Shown here in pieces: positions 1 to 10,103 of a DNA stretch of 64,000 bases. The stretch's first letter is position 1, and each line of letters starts with the position of its first letter. Source of the stretch: Pezicula radicicola (lineage: Eukaryota; Ascomycota; Leotiomycetes; Helotiales; Dermateaceae); NCBI GenBank assembly GCA_003008705.1, contig PDUO01000006.1, positions 567,295 to 631,294 of the forward strand, read 5' to 3'. Position numbers and translations under genes: made by a program. Under the pieces are notes generated by a model that made no database searches, was not told where the DNA came from, and saw only the letters and a program-made list of their open reading frames with translations.

Positions 1-427
1 CGGTAGGCAGGGCTTTAAACGGTTCGATTCTTGTTCATATTATGACCGAGGGCCTTTATCCACGACACTAACACAGTCTAGTAGTGATTAGATGTTCGGC
101 AATGAAGTATTCTTCAATGGATTCCAGAGTTTTGGAGCCCAGGTATATCTCCTACGACGAAGTGGTCCCCCGTTAAGATGCTCAAAACCCGTTGATGCAA
201 TGTTGCGACTCAAGGGGATGTCGTTAAGTAGGAGTTGGTCGAGAAAGAGCGAGCTTCCGTAAGAATCTCTCTCTCTCTCTCTCTCATACACACACAAAAG
301 TCGTCGCCAATGGAGCATTGCTAGCTCGCATTCCTTTCAATGGAAAACGAGAAATTACCGCAATTGCCATGCGGCATTGTTTCAACGTATCAACCTTCGT
401 ATGTTCTTCAAGCAAATGGCGTAGAGT
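1..427. other. Intergenic, no gene recognised; (TC)n microsatellite
   Basis: This stretch lies downstream of the TRM11 stop codon and runs to the window edge. Short open frames exist but none resembles a known protein. A (TC)10 dinucleotide run occupies 266-285, followed by a short CA run. A GGTTCGATTC string near base 20 resembles a tRNA B box, but the flanking bases do not form a T-arm stem. Confidence 0.6.
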
Positions 428-1921
428 CTACGATTTGAATCCCTCAAAGTAGCGCTTTCTAAATGGATTCAAATCGTCTGCATTGATCCCCGTTTCCTTG
501 GCTCTCTGCTCGCGAGTATTGATGACTACAACCTCCGAATCTGGAAGTCGTCGGTAAGTGATAAGTCGTCTCGACCCTAAGCAAGTTAGCAATAATATGG
601 GTGAAAATTTTGACATACGAACATTTGTTGAATGTCTGTGTGCATATGCTGATGTTCTCAAGACATGGATGTGTGGGAGGATGAATTTCCTCGTCTTGGT
701 CATTTGATGTTGGTATCCAAAACGACAGCCTACCGTTCTCAACGAGAGATAAGGCTGAAAAGTCTAGGATGTCGTCCAGCATGGCTAGGAAGCTATAAGG
801 TCTCTTTGGAGGGATATAGCCTTCTTGTCTGCTGAAAAGTCAGTTTTATCTGCAGCAACCAAGTTGGGAGTGCCTACTCATGATGAGCAATTCCATCTCG
901 GTAAACAATCTCCTTTCCCTTGGTACGATCTCTGCTCCCAAGAACCTTTAAACCCTCACGAACTCCGTATGGTGGATCACACACGATTCCATCAAACAAC
1001 CTTGCGGCCCTTAGAGGAGTATTGGTAAGGTCCGCGACAAAGCTGTCTCCAAATTGACCCGTAAGACCGTACTGAACAAAATTAGCTAGAAGGCTGGTCT
1101 TGCCCTTTCCCCTGATGCTGCGTCCGTCGATATCACTTCCCCAGGCCATAGCACCGAAATGAGCACAAGCCACGGGAAAGCTGCCTGTTCCAACAAATGG
1201 ATCATAGAAGAGTTTTCCTGGACCTGCTAATGAGATGTTGGCCGTTACGAGAGAGAGTTCTGAATCCATAGATGTGGTGCTTATATACTTCCGTTTCTTG
1301 AGGTCATATTTCAGGATGGCATCTCTATCACTGCTGCCAAGGTAGCGTCCAAGATGGACGGACTGAGGCTGGAGTACTGTGTCCCCAAAAGAAACATTTT
1401 CTAGTGGCCAATCTTCCATTATACAAAACTCTTGGTCTGCCCCTTTCATCTTGATTGGGCCCTCAAACCCGAGGAAACGAAACGCTTCAATCAACTGCCG
1501 TTGTTCGGGAATGGTTCTAGATCCCTGGAACGAGTTGATGGCGAACTTGAACGAACAAGTTTTGTACATGGGCCACAGATGCTGCGAGACTTCCCTAACA
1601 TTTCTATGCAGATGCTCGTAGGTAGAGCCAGTTCCCCATGCTTCATAGACTGCTTTTGCAAGAATGCTTCTCCGGACGAGCCTAATCGCAGCATCTTCAG
1701 ATGGTAGTTTGACAAAGCAAAATGGTGACTTGACTTTAGTGAGTACAGAATCTGACAGAAATAGAAGGCCCACGTACTGTTGGGCTATAAGACAGAACTT
1801 TCAGGTCGATCCCCTCAAGCACTGCGAGGGCTTCGAGCTCAGCAAGACGGAAAGTCTCGTGGATCTGGACAAATTTGATCAAGTACTCCATGTTAGCTGA
1901 TTGCGCCAAGTGTCTGTACAA
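428..1921 (-). CDS. TRM11: tRNA (guanine(10)-N2)-methyltransferase TRM11
   Basis: Catalytic subunit of the Trm11-Trm112 enzyme, which methylates N2 of G10 in cytoplasmic tRNAs using S-adenosylmethionine. Four exons on the minus strand: start to 1778, 1728-878, 831-623 and 576-428; introns of 49, 46 and 46 bp. The joined product is about 440 residues from the ATG at 1891, or 450 from 1921, close to the yeast length. I prefer 1891 because the protein then opens MEYLIKFVQIHETFRLAEL, like family members. An N-terminal THUMP-like region is followed by the SAM-binding motif DPFVGTGSF and the catalytic DPPYG motif. The C-terminal exons continue the methyltransferase fold (YIPPKRPYSFLAMLDDILD) and end at FKS. 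Family membership is clear; the exact start is inferred. Confidence 0.93.
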
Positions 1922-2163
1922 CCAGGTCCTGTACGAGCCAAAAACCTTAGGATTTCACCAAGTTTGGAATTTTTGCTGTCTTCAGAAAAAAAGATGAATG
2001 AGTCTGAAGACTCAGAAATTTAAGGCTGTTTGCAAGCCTCGTCCCCATCATATGGAGCTAACCGTATCGGGTATCCTTGTAGGTGCATTCAGAAAAAAGG
2101 AACCGCTCTCATGATCAATACCTACAAATTGCAACCTTGACATTTTGCGATTCCAAACACAAA

Positions 2164-3503
2164 ATGTTGAATTTCCCCACTAGCACAAAACATGAGGCGA
2201 AGTGCTCTATAGCCCATGGAGTGATGGGGCATTTAGATCCAAAGCAGCCTCCAGTCAAGAGAAAACCCTTCGCAGCCATTCTAAATAACCATTTCGTCCA
2301 AAAGGTATGTTCCATCCTGATGATCCAGATATTCTTATGATGGCGATGCTGATCAACTAGGTTGAACTTATACTTCCGGAAGAGCTTTACGAAATAATTA
2401 AAAGCGACCTTTTTACTCAACGTACAAATCCATCTTATAATAGAGTCATTCTTCCTCTCAGCGCCCTAGTAGAAGGAGAATTCTTCACAGAGTACATAAA
2501 AAAAGGTAGATGGTTCAAAATATGCTGCACCTTTTATGGTATCCTGTGAACACAAATGTTAACGTATGCAAGGTAATGTCCTGATGCTCTCAGAGGGCAA
2601 AATTGGGGCCGACAATGTGTACTCCTTAAGAGAAGGTTAGACAACTATTTTCTGAAATTTAGTCTAAAGTACAACACTCACAAAAAATATGTAGGAATCT
2701 TAACACTCTATCTAAATAAAGAGACCTACGAGCGTGCAGGAATAGTTGGCAAGCCAGATGGTGTGAAAGGAAAGCGTGGAACGAAGCCTCGCTGGGGTGA
2801 GAATTCGAAATACAATAGACATAAAAAGTATTGCTGACAAGTATCCAGTGGTAGAAATTGACTTGCGTCTTCCTTCAATGGTCCATGGAAAGAAGGGATT
2901 TGATCGGATTGTTTATGCATTCAAGAATACTCTCACAACGCCAGTCACATGGCTCTTCTGCGATTTGGCAACAACAAGTAAGCTTTTCTCTCACAATACA
3001 TTATTTTGTTTACTGAACAACCATAAGGCCCCACACCAGATCCGCTGGATCCATATTTTCCGACAAAGTTGACATGCTCGCCCAAAATCCAGGATCATAT
3101 CATCGCCAACATCCCTCCTCTAAAGCCACCGACTGAAGTCTCCGCCGAAGACGGTGAGGTCTTTGAGGATTTTGCCATCGAGACCCATGAATGGTTGTCA
3201 CTTGTTTGCCTTGAAAGCCCTAGGATCCGTCATGACGATCAGATAGATTATTTCCTTTCTCGTTATCGTCCTCCTGCTCCATCGACAGTATCCAACGTGG
3301 TCAAGGTCACATGGCAAGGTTTCCTATCTCCTCCATGGGCACACAAAACATTTGTAGATGCCCTGCTAGCTACACCACAAGGCCATTGGTTCGCATACAC
3401 GGTTGGTGGTTTCGGCGAATGTTGGAAAGGAGGTTATAAGGATTGCACAATATTGAAGGTGCCTGATGCTCCGAATGAATATGTACTTTGGGAGATATCG
3501 TAA
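2164..3503 (+). CDS. Ribonuclease P/MRP subunit, Rpp40-type
   Basis: Probable protein subunit of nuclear RNase P (tRNA 5' leader removal) and RNase MRP. Six exons: 2164-2304, 2361-2505, 2573-2635, 2695-2796, 2849-2977 and 3040-3503, joined through five GT-AG introns to about 347 residues. The match to the fungal Rpp40 (RNase P 40 kDa) family rests on the overall pattern: the block IVEIDLR-like VVEIDLRLPSMVHGKKGFDR, the segment VTWQGFLSPPW, and a C-terminal AYTVGGFGECWKGGYKD block. There is no catalytic motif to confirm it. An in-frame upstream ATG at 2083 would add 27 residues. The gene is divergent from TRM11 (spacer about 240 bp), and its stop is only 9 bp from that of the convergent ankyrin gene, so the two 3' UTRs probably overlap. 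Confidence 0.72.
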
Positions 3504-3512
3504 TAGCAAAGT

Positions 3513-4178
3513 TCAACTCGTCCGTCTTCGAACATCTCGTTCCTGACCTAAATCACCTCTGATAGCCTCGGTGATGAGTTGCCTCAATTCCTCCTGCCCA
3601 TCTTCACCTTGGAAATCTGCTCGAGATGCCAATTCTTGTATCCTCCTTCGAAACTCTGGGTCCACTACTTCCCCAGCATCCTCTTCGGGATTCATAGTCC
3701 CAATATCGAGTGACAAACCATCCGGTACTCTAGGAGGTGGATGCACACCATTCGTTATTCCATCTGCCTCCCCAGTGCCATTGACTTGTGCATGGCCTCC
3801 TTCAAGCTCCTTCATTCGCAGGTACACAGCAACTTCGGTGAAGTCCCCTTCCTCGGCAATCTTTTGTGCAGCAGTCATTCCCTCCTCCCCTCTGACCGTG
3901 ATATCCGCATGCAACTCCTCGACCAATAGCTTCGCACAATCCAAAGTTTCTGCCACGAATAGTGCAGTCTCGCCATCCTCATCCTTCAGGTCAACATTGA
4001 CATTCAATTCAGTAACGAGGCTCCGAAGCAGATCCAGATGGTTGTAAGATGCGGCGGCATGCATGAGAGAGTAGCCATGCTCATCTTGGGATGACGCAAG
4101 TCCTGGGTTGGCTCGAAGGAGGGGTAGTAGGTTCGGAGAGTTGTCTGCTGCCAGCAGAAATGGATTGGCTGTGGCCAT
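3513..4178 (-). CDS. Ankyrin repeat protein, YCR051W-like
   Basis: Single-exon gene of 221 residues. Two to three ankyrin repeats are visible in the N-terminal half, at roughly residues 33-115: the consensus GYSLMHAAASYNHLDLLRSL, then DGETALFVAETLDCAKLLVEE, then EGMTAAQKIAEEGD. The C-terminal half is acidic and low in complexity, with the helix FRRRIQELASRADF and a basic end (RRRTS). Length and layout match the uncharacterised yeast protein YCR051W and its fungal relatives. Ankyrin repeats mediate protein-protein contacts; no specific partner can be inferred. The gene converges on the Rpp40-type gene with a 9-bp gap, and diverges from TRL1 across about 440 bp. Confidence 0.82.
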   Translation of the reverse strand: MATANPFLLAADNSPNLLPLLRANPGLASSQDEHGYSLMHAAASYNHLDLLRSLVTELNVNVDLKDEDGETALFVAETLDCAKLLVEELHADITVRGEEGMTAAQKIAEEGDFTEVAVYLRMKELEGGHAQVNGTGEADGITNGVHPPPRVPDGLSLDIGTMNPEEDAGEVVDPEFRRRIQELASRADFQGEDGQEELRQLITEAIRGDLGQERDVRRRTS

Positions 4179-4618
4179 TTGGGCGTGTCGATGATCGTAC
4201 TCTTGTCGCTCTTTGCACCTGCAAAGAAAGTGTCAGGTGTACCTCGTATACTCCGTGGGGATAGGTACTTTGTTATGTTTTCTAGGTGCGGTGGTGGTGC
4301 CTTGGTGGGGTGGCTGCAAGGCTGAAAGGGAAAAAATTAGGGTGTACAAACCCCTGTGTCCCTGTCAGCCACAGCCTTCACAGCCTCCTCTTTCATCTGC
4401 GAACTAAGCAGCTGCTACCAGCGCGTCAAAGGCTAAAGGTTCAAGGTGAATGTGTGACTCTTCGGCCTGCCTCCTGCCTGCTACCTATTTTATTTTCTTC
4501 TGTGGCGGCGTACAGTCAAAGAGGACCCTGGGTTGAGTCAAGTCTCTTCGACCCCCATTACCTTTGTTAGGGCTGAGCCCATATAAAAAGAACACTCGCA
4601 CACATTTGAAAAGTTTGG
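4179..4618. promoter_or_regulatory. Divergent intergenic region between ankyrin gene and TRL1
   Basis: A 440-bp spacer between two genes transcribed away from each other, so it presumably carries both promoters. A TATA-like TATAAAAAG lies near 4581-4589, about 30 bp upstream of the first TRL1 ATG. That position would put transcription initiation extremely close to, or downstream of, that ATG. No other defined element is recognised. Confidence 0.5.
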
Positions 4619-7331
4619 ATGAGATCCCTTCTCCAGACACCTCGACTCTTTGCAAGAGCGGCCATTTTAAAGCCTAATTTCACCACCAACATCACCCCAA
4701 ATCTCACGTTGCCCTCCATTTCTCCAGCTTCCTATTTTCATCCTCACCCCATCCAGTACCGTCCAACCATGGAAGACCTTGGCAAAGTACCATTCGTCCC
4801 CCAAAGCATTCAAGACACAACGGAACTTATTCGCAACCTCAAAGGAAGTAAGAAAGATAACAGGTCTGCCAAGAGGGGTTTCAGCTGCAAGGAATCCAGC
4901 TTCGAGGTTGCTGGCTCTCCTGCCGGCTTGATTGTCAACTCTTGGCGCTTTCAAGATTGGGACTACAAGCGTCATGATCTGCCAACCTACGCTCGAGGCC
5001 TATTTATTGCAGAAAACGAGAAGGGTCAACCTGAAATCGCTGTTAGAGGCTACGACAAGTTCTTCAACACAGATGAAGTTCCTGCTACTAAGTGGACTAA
5101 CATCTTAGAGAACACCAAAGGTCCATATGAGCTAAGTCTCAAAGAGAATGGTTGCATCATATTCATCAGTGGCCTACATGATGGATCACTGCTTGTTTGT
5201 AGCAAGCATTCAACCGGACCTCGAAGTGATACGGAGGTCAGTCATGCCATGGCTGGCGAGGCATGGATCGATAAGCAGCTACAGACAGTTGGCAAGACAA
5301 GAGAGGATTTAGCAAGAGAGCTTCGCAAGAGAAATGTCACTGCGGTAGCCGAACTTTGCGATGATGACTTTGAAGAGCATATTCTTGCCTACGGAAAAGA
5401 CGTTGCAGGTCTTTACTTGCATGGAATCAACGTCAATCTTCCTGAGTTTATGACTTACCCAGGCAACCAAGTGCAAGCTTTCGCAGACGAGTGGGGCTTT
5501 AGGAAGACAGACTTCTTGATGATGGAAGACATCACCGAAGTCAAGTCCTTTCTTGAAGAAGTTGCGGAGACTGGCTCATATAACGGGCGAGATGTTGAAG
5601 GTTTCGTTATTCGATGCAAAGCGCGCACCCACAGCAATGGTCCTTACACGGATTGGTTTTTCAAGTATAAGTTCGAGGAGCCCTATCTCATGTATCGGCA
5701 ATGGCGTGAATGTACAAAGGCACTGATCAGCGGACGAGCACCACGATTTAAGAATCATGTCAAAATAACCGAGGAGTATCTCCTTTACGCTCGCCGACGC
5801 CTTGCAGAAAGCTCCAAGCTTGCCAAAGAGTACAATCAAAACCACGGTATCATCGCGCTCAGGGATGATTTCCTGAAGGAGATCAACATGAAAGGTTCAG
5901 ATATTATCCGACAAGAGTATGCAACTATAGGAGGCGCACCAGAAGACGTGACTGGCAATATCATTTTGGTTCCCATTGCTACGATCGGCTGCGGAAAGAC
6001 TACAATCTCGGTGGCTCTTCAACGCTTGTTTGGGTGGGGTCATGTACAGAATGACAACGTCCAAGGAAAAGGTCGACCTCCTCGATTCACCAAGTTGGTC
6101 CTGGACCAACTTGACGAGTTACCAGTGGTCGTTGCAGATCGAAACAATGCTCAACGTCACGAGCGGAAGCAGATAATTGAAGATGTCCACAAGACTAGAC
6201 CTGAAGTGCGGCTTGTCGCGTTGAACTTTGCACACAACAAGGGCAATGGTGACAAACTTAACCTAATTCGCCAAGTCACCCAAAATCGTGTTATTTCTCG
6301 CGGTGATAATCATCAAACCATCCAGGCTGCCACGGATAAGAATAAGGTTGTCGGTATCATGGAGGGATTCATCAATCGATTTGAGGAACTGAACCCCGAG
6401 ACAGATCCTGATGCCGGATTTGATTCCGTCATTGATCTTGATCCGACCGCCGAATCTCGCCAGAACTTGGAGACGGTCATCTCTCAAATGAGCTCCATAT
6501 ACCCAGGCATTTTCAAGGCCATCAATATGCCGACTGCGGAAGACCTTGATGAGGCGATCAACTTTGCTCTGAGCGATTACAGACCGGAGATCAAGCATGA
6601 TGTTGGTCGTAACCCGGGACCAAAGAAGAATCAGAAACCACATCAGGTAACACACAAAAGCAACTAAGTAGCGATGGGCGAACCTCATGCTAACCTCTTT
6701 CCAACAGCAGAAAGTTATTCCCAAAACTGCGCCTAAGAAACGACCTTTAGAGTACATCTCTGTCAACCTACACAAGTCTGACATCCTCAATGCTCTTGAA
6801 ACAGCCTTTGCGTCTGTCTCCTCTAATAAGGGCCGATTCTTTAGACAACTTCAGCAAACACATCGTGTCCAAGACGAGTTCCATGTCACCCTCATACATC
6901 GGGCTTCCGCCAAGGACCATCCGGATCTATGGCAAAAATACAGTGATCTCCATGCAGAGGCTGATCTCCATGCCGAGCCTTACAGTGTAGGAAACAAGCT
7001 TGGTGAATGTCGTGTTGTGCTAGAAAGAGTAAGACATTTTTACAGTCATTGTTTCTTTTATCACAGCTAACATTTGCAGATTGTATTTGATGATCGTATC
7101 ATGGCTATTGTAGCTCGACTTGCCGATGACTGGGAGTGTAGCAACGAGATTGCACATGTGACTGTTGGCACGAGGGGCCCTGAGGTTAAGCCTAAGGAGA
7201 GCAATGATCTGTTAAAGCGCTGGCTCATCGATGGTAGCGGTGATGCTACAGGTATCGGAGAAGTTGCTATTGATGGTCGCCAGGAGATCTCTGGTACCGT
7301 CAAGGGGGTTCTTTCAAGACCCGTGCGGTGA
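4619..7331 (+). CDS. TRL1: Trifunctional fungal tRNA ligase TRL1
   Basis: Joins tRNA exon halves after intron excision and, in fungi generally, splices HAC1-type mRNA. Three exons: 4619-6646, 6708-7028 and 7080-7331, giving 866 residues. Domains in order: adenylyltransferase with nucleotidyl motif KENG (catalytic Lys at about residue 175); polynucleotide kinase with P-loop IGCGKTT (about 456-462); and cyclic phosphodiesterase of the 2H type with two HxT motifs (FHVTLIH and AHVTVGT). All three active sites look intact. The first ATG (4619) starts an Arg-rich, acid-free extension (MRSLLQTPRLFARAAILKP) that resembles a mitochondrial presequence. A second in-frame ATG at 4769 sits in the strong context ACCATGG and begins MEDLGKVPFVPQS, closer to the canonical start. 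Which start is used, or whether both are, is open. Confidence 0.95.
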
Positions 7332-8359
7332 CGTGCAAATTACTTAGCAAAGGACAACCAAAAAAACACTGCAAGCCGGATGAAGCCCAAGTGCTAATTT
7401 ATGACTAAAACGATATCAACTGACAAAACAGAGGTTATGTGGATTCCAGCCAACCTTACTATAGACTGTAGTTATAGCACTAAGTAGTATAGTGACACCA
7501 GAAACCAAAAGAATACTTCACTAAACAACTTACCCCTTTCATTTGCCTCTATTTGCTTGACTCACAATTGAGTAATCTCACAGGGGAGGGTTAGGGGTTA
7601 CCCTACACCGTCACAACTCATCACTTCTCAATCATCGAGGGACATTCTACAGCAAATGTGGGCTCTGAGGAAACTGGTAGAGGGTATAGTTGCATGCTTA
7701 TAGTTGCTGTGTGATATTTTTGAATGTATATGCTGTGGATGTGTACATGATTGTTATGAAGGAGGTGAGGTTGACGGATGGAGCGTGGCTTCTCCAGGCG
7801 TGATAAATCGTTAAGTGTAGGATTTAGCCCCAAAAGACCAATGAGTGTGTTGTTAACTACCCGGATGGATGCAGCTAGCAGCTCTGCTGAGGCAAACTAG
7901 TAACTAGAGTGAGGTTTCTGGAACCCTTTGCCTTAGTTGATAAGCATGGCTTGGTCATAATTTCCATGAATTTCGCTGTAGAGTATTCCATGTCTTAATT
8001 GGAAACCAACTGCATGTCTGACACCTACTACTCCTTTCGAACCGAGGTAGGGAAAGAATACAGGCCTACCTCCGTTGTCTTGAGCACACAGGATCTGCGG
8101 CACCCGCCAGACATTATTGTATTTGTATGATAGAAGCGATCGCAATAGGTAGGAAATGCAGTGTAGACAAACCACAGATGTTGGATGGAATCTTGTAATC
8201 ATCTTCTGGTACGCCATATGAGTTTCCTCACTACCAAACCCAACTCCCTGCCAGGTGGCAATGCCCATGAACTCCAAGTGATGCCCAAGTCCCGCTTAAA
8301 CCATGCATATTCCATCGATATCGGTATCTTCTTGCCTTCCTATTCCATCCCAATATTCT
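7332..8359. other. Intergenic, no gene recognised
   Basis: About 1 kb between the 3' ends of TRL1 and of the small minus-strand gene at 8.4-8.9 kb. Open frames of 70-114 codons occur on the minus strand (7621-7833, 7933-8277), but their translations look non-coding and have no splice-linked continuation. Presumably two 3' UTRs plus spacer. Confidence 0.5.
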
Positions 8360-8996
8360 TCACTGCATGAGGGGATCGCCATATTTCCCTGATTCGGCTG
8401 TCAGTTACCATTTAGCACCTTAATTCCACAAGAAGCTTACTGTGATCCCAATTCTGATCAGTCAACTGATTCTCGGCTCGCTGGTACTCCTCCTGAAACT
8501 TCTTGTTATTCCAACTTGATCCCGCAGAGCTGTGAGCCACCTTTGACGCATTATCTCCATTACTTCCGTTGGCCTGACTGCCGGAGCTTGTTGGGGCCTG
8601 GTTGGCATTGTCATTGGGTGGAGAGTCTGGTGCTTCGGCCATAACTTGATCTGAGCCTGGCTCTCGTGGTGGTGAGTCGGCCTGGGTGGGATGTCTGACT
8701 GCAAGTGGTGCTAGCGAATAGTCAGCTTCCGCTTGCTTCTTCTGTCTATACCCCGAGAGAAGTATGAGGAGGGGACCAGTCTCTCGAGTGAAGCATGTCC
8801 AGTCGGGTGGATTGCAGGTTTGGATTTGAAATATTGCATTGCCTTGTCCCAGAGCTGCCACATTGCTATACTGATGGCTTGATGGTTATGGTATTAAAGC
8901 TGAAGAAAAGGAATGAAAATATAAGTTGACTTACATGACATGTCTTTTGAGAAGTTGCGACGCCTGTGATGCGGTTGCTACAGTAGGTAGGTATTG
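8360..8996 (-). CDS. Unrecognised small protein, 5' end unresolved
   Basis: I do not recognise this gene. The C-terminal part is well supported: exon 8441-8865, an intron 8389-8440 (GTAAGC...CAG) and a last exon 8360-8388 give the ending NWDHRKYGDPLMQ-stop, which reads like real protein. The main exon encodes VAALGQGNAIFQIQTC, then PLLILLSGYRQKKQAEADYS, a Ser/Asn/Pro-rich low-complexity linker, and the helix WNNKKFQEEYQRAENQLTDQ. An intron 8866-8934 (GTAAGT...TAG) connects an upstream exon reading ASQASQLLKRHVI in frame, but no in-frame ATG is visible there, so a further 5' exon or another splice choice is needed. A competing frame after the same intron opens with MSSMWQLWDKAMQYFKS and then stops. 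The coordinate at the 5' end is approximate. Confidence 0.5.
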
Positions 8997-9265
8997 TTAG
9001 GGAGGAGGGGGGAGGAAGCTATCAGGTTTGAAATGGGAATGGCAAGCGGTAGCCTTGGACTCGTTTCCCCACACTACTGAGAGGAGAGTCCACCCCAACC
9101 TAACGCAGGCTGGTCGATGTACGGAAGTACTTGTAGTCTTGTACCCACCACTAGACCCCTCCAACAGAAACGTAATTTATTCGCGTCTTACACATCTCTC
9201 TCCATTCTCCATTCTCCTTTCAATTCCATACCTTATCATACTGTGAACAAATATCCGCAAAAAAA

Positions 9266-10088
9266 ATGAGCAAGAATTCTACAATCCCAGACGCCTGGGA
9301 CGATGACTGGGAGTCACAAGCCGACAAAGCAGATGCTTTAGCAGAGGCGCAAAAAGTTGAGGAGCAAGCCAAGGTTACCAAGGCTCAGCGAGCAGCCAAA
9401 CACGCCGAGGAGAACAAGAAAATCTGGGAGTCTGCGTAAGTGCCTCTGCCAAATTCGAGTCAATCCATGCTAAATCAAACACTCCAGAGAAACCCCAGAA
9501 ACATTTCATTTCTTAGCAGCGCGCGATACTGTACCCTTTAAGACCGAATTCAAACCTGCGCTCAAAGTTCTCAGCCGTAAGCCCACCCCTAAGGTCGTCG
9601 CGCGCCATGATCCGGTCACAGGAGTGTCGCAGATGACAATTGAAGACGACGACGATGAAGAAGAGGACAAGAAGGATCAACCTACACCCGAGGAATTAAA
9701 ATTGAAGAGCCAGCGTGACCGAGAAGAAAGGGAAAGGAAATACTATGAGGCGCGCGCTAGGATTATGGGCACTCCAACATCTGGAAGCGTCACTCCGCCA
9801 AACATCACCGAAGAAGGTAGAAGTAACCGAAGTAAGGGCCGGGGGCGAGGAGGTCGGCAAGAAAACGTAAGACCAAGTAGCCAGTCAGGTAGTAAGGAGC
9901 TTTTTGATCCAAACTATACGGCAAAGCCTGGTGGTGGGGTCTCAATACAGAAACGCAATGGTACGCCATCGAGTTCAGGGAAGTCAACACCACGAGATGA
10001 AGAGCAAGCCATTCGTTCACCAAAAGGACCGGATGGAAGTGGTAGAGGAGGATTTGGATTCGCCAATAGAGGCGGCAAAACAGGTTGA
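9266..10088 (+). CDS. SUZ and SUZ-C domain RNA-binding protein
   Basis: 256 residues from two exons (9266-9435, 9488-10088) separated by a 52-bp intron. The N-terminus is acidic and helical (DAWDDDWESQADKADALAEAQ). A SUZ domain lies in the middle: EELKLKSQRDREERERKYYEARARIMG, a basic amphipathic segment known in SUZ proteins to bind RNA. It is followed by a Ser/Gly/Arg-rich stretch with RGRGG motifs and a C-terminal SUZ-C-like end, IRSPKGPDGSGRGGFGFANRG. This layout resembles SZRD1-type proteins; the cellular role of the fungal member is not known to me. The ATG at 9266 follows an A-rich leader. Its stop is 15 bp from that of NAR1, which is convergent. Confidence 0.83.
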
Positions 10089-10103
10089 TTTTCTGCTCTA
10101 GAA

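Noticed and set aside
1..60. tRNA gene fragment suggested by GGTTCGATTC
   Set aside because: The five bases on either side of the putative T-loop do not pair, and no acceptor stem or A box fits.
6263..6790. 175-codon open frame antisense to TRL1
   Set aside because: It lies wholly opposite the well-supported ligase kinase/phosphodiesterase coding sequence; a shadow frame.
7933..8277. 114-codon minus-strand frame in the TRL1 downstream spacer
   Set aside because: No splice continuation, no domain, and composition unlike neighbouring exons.
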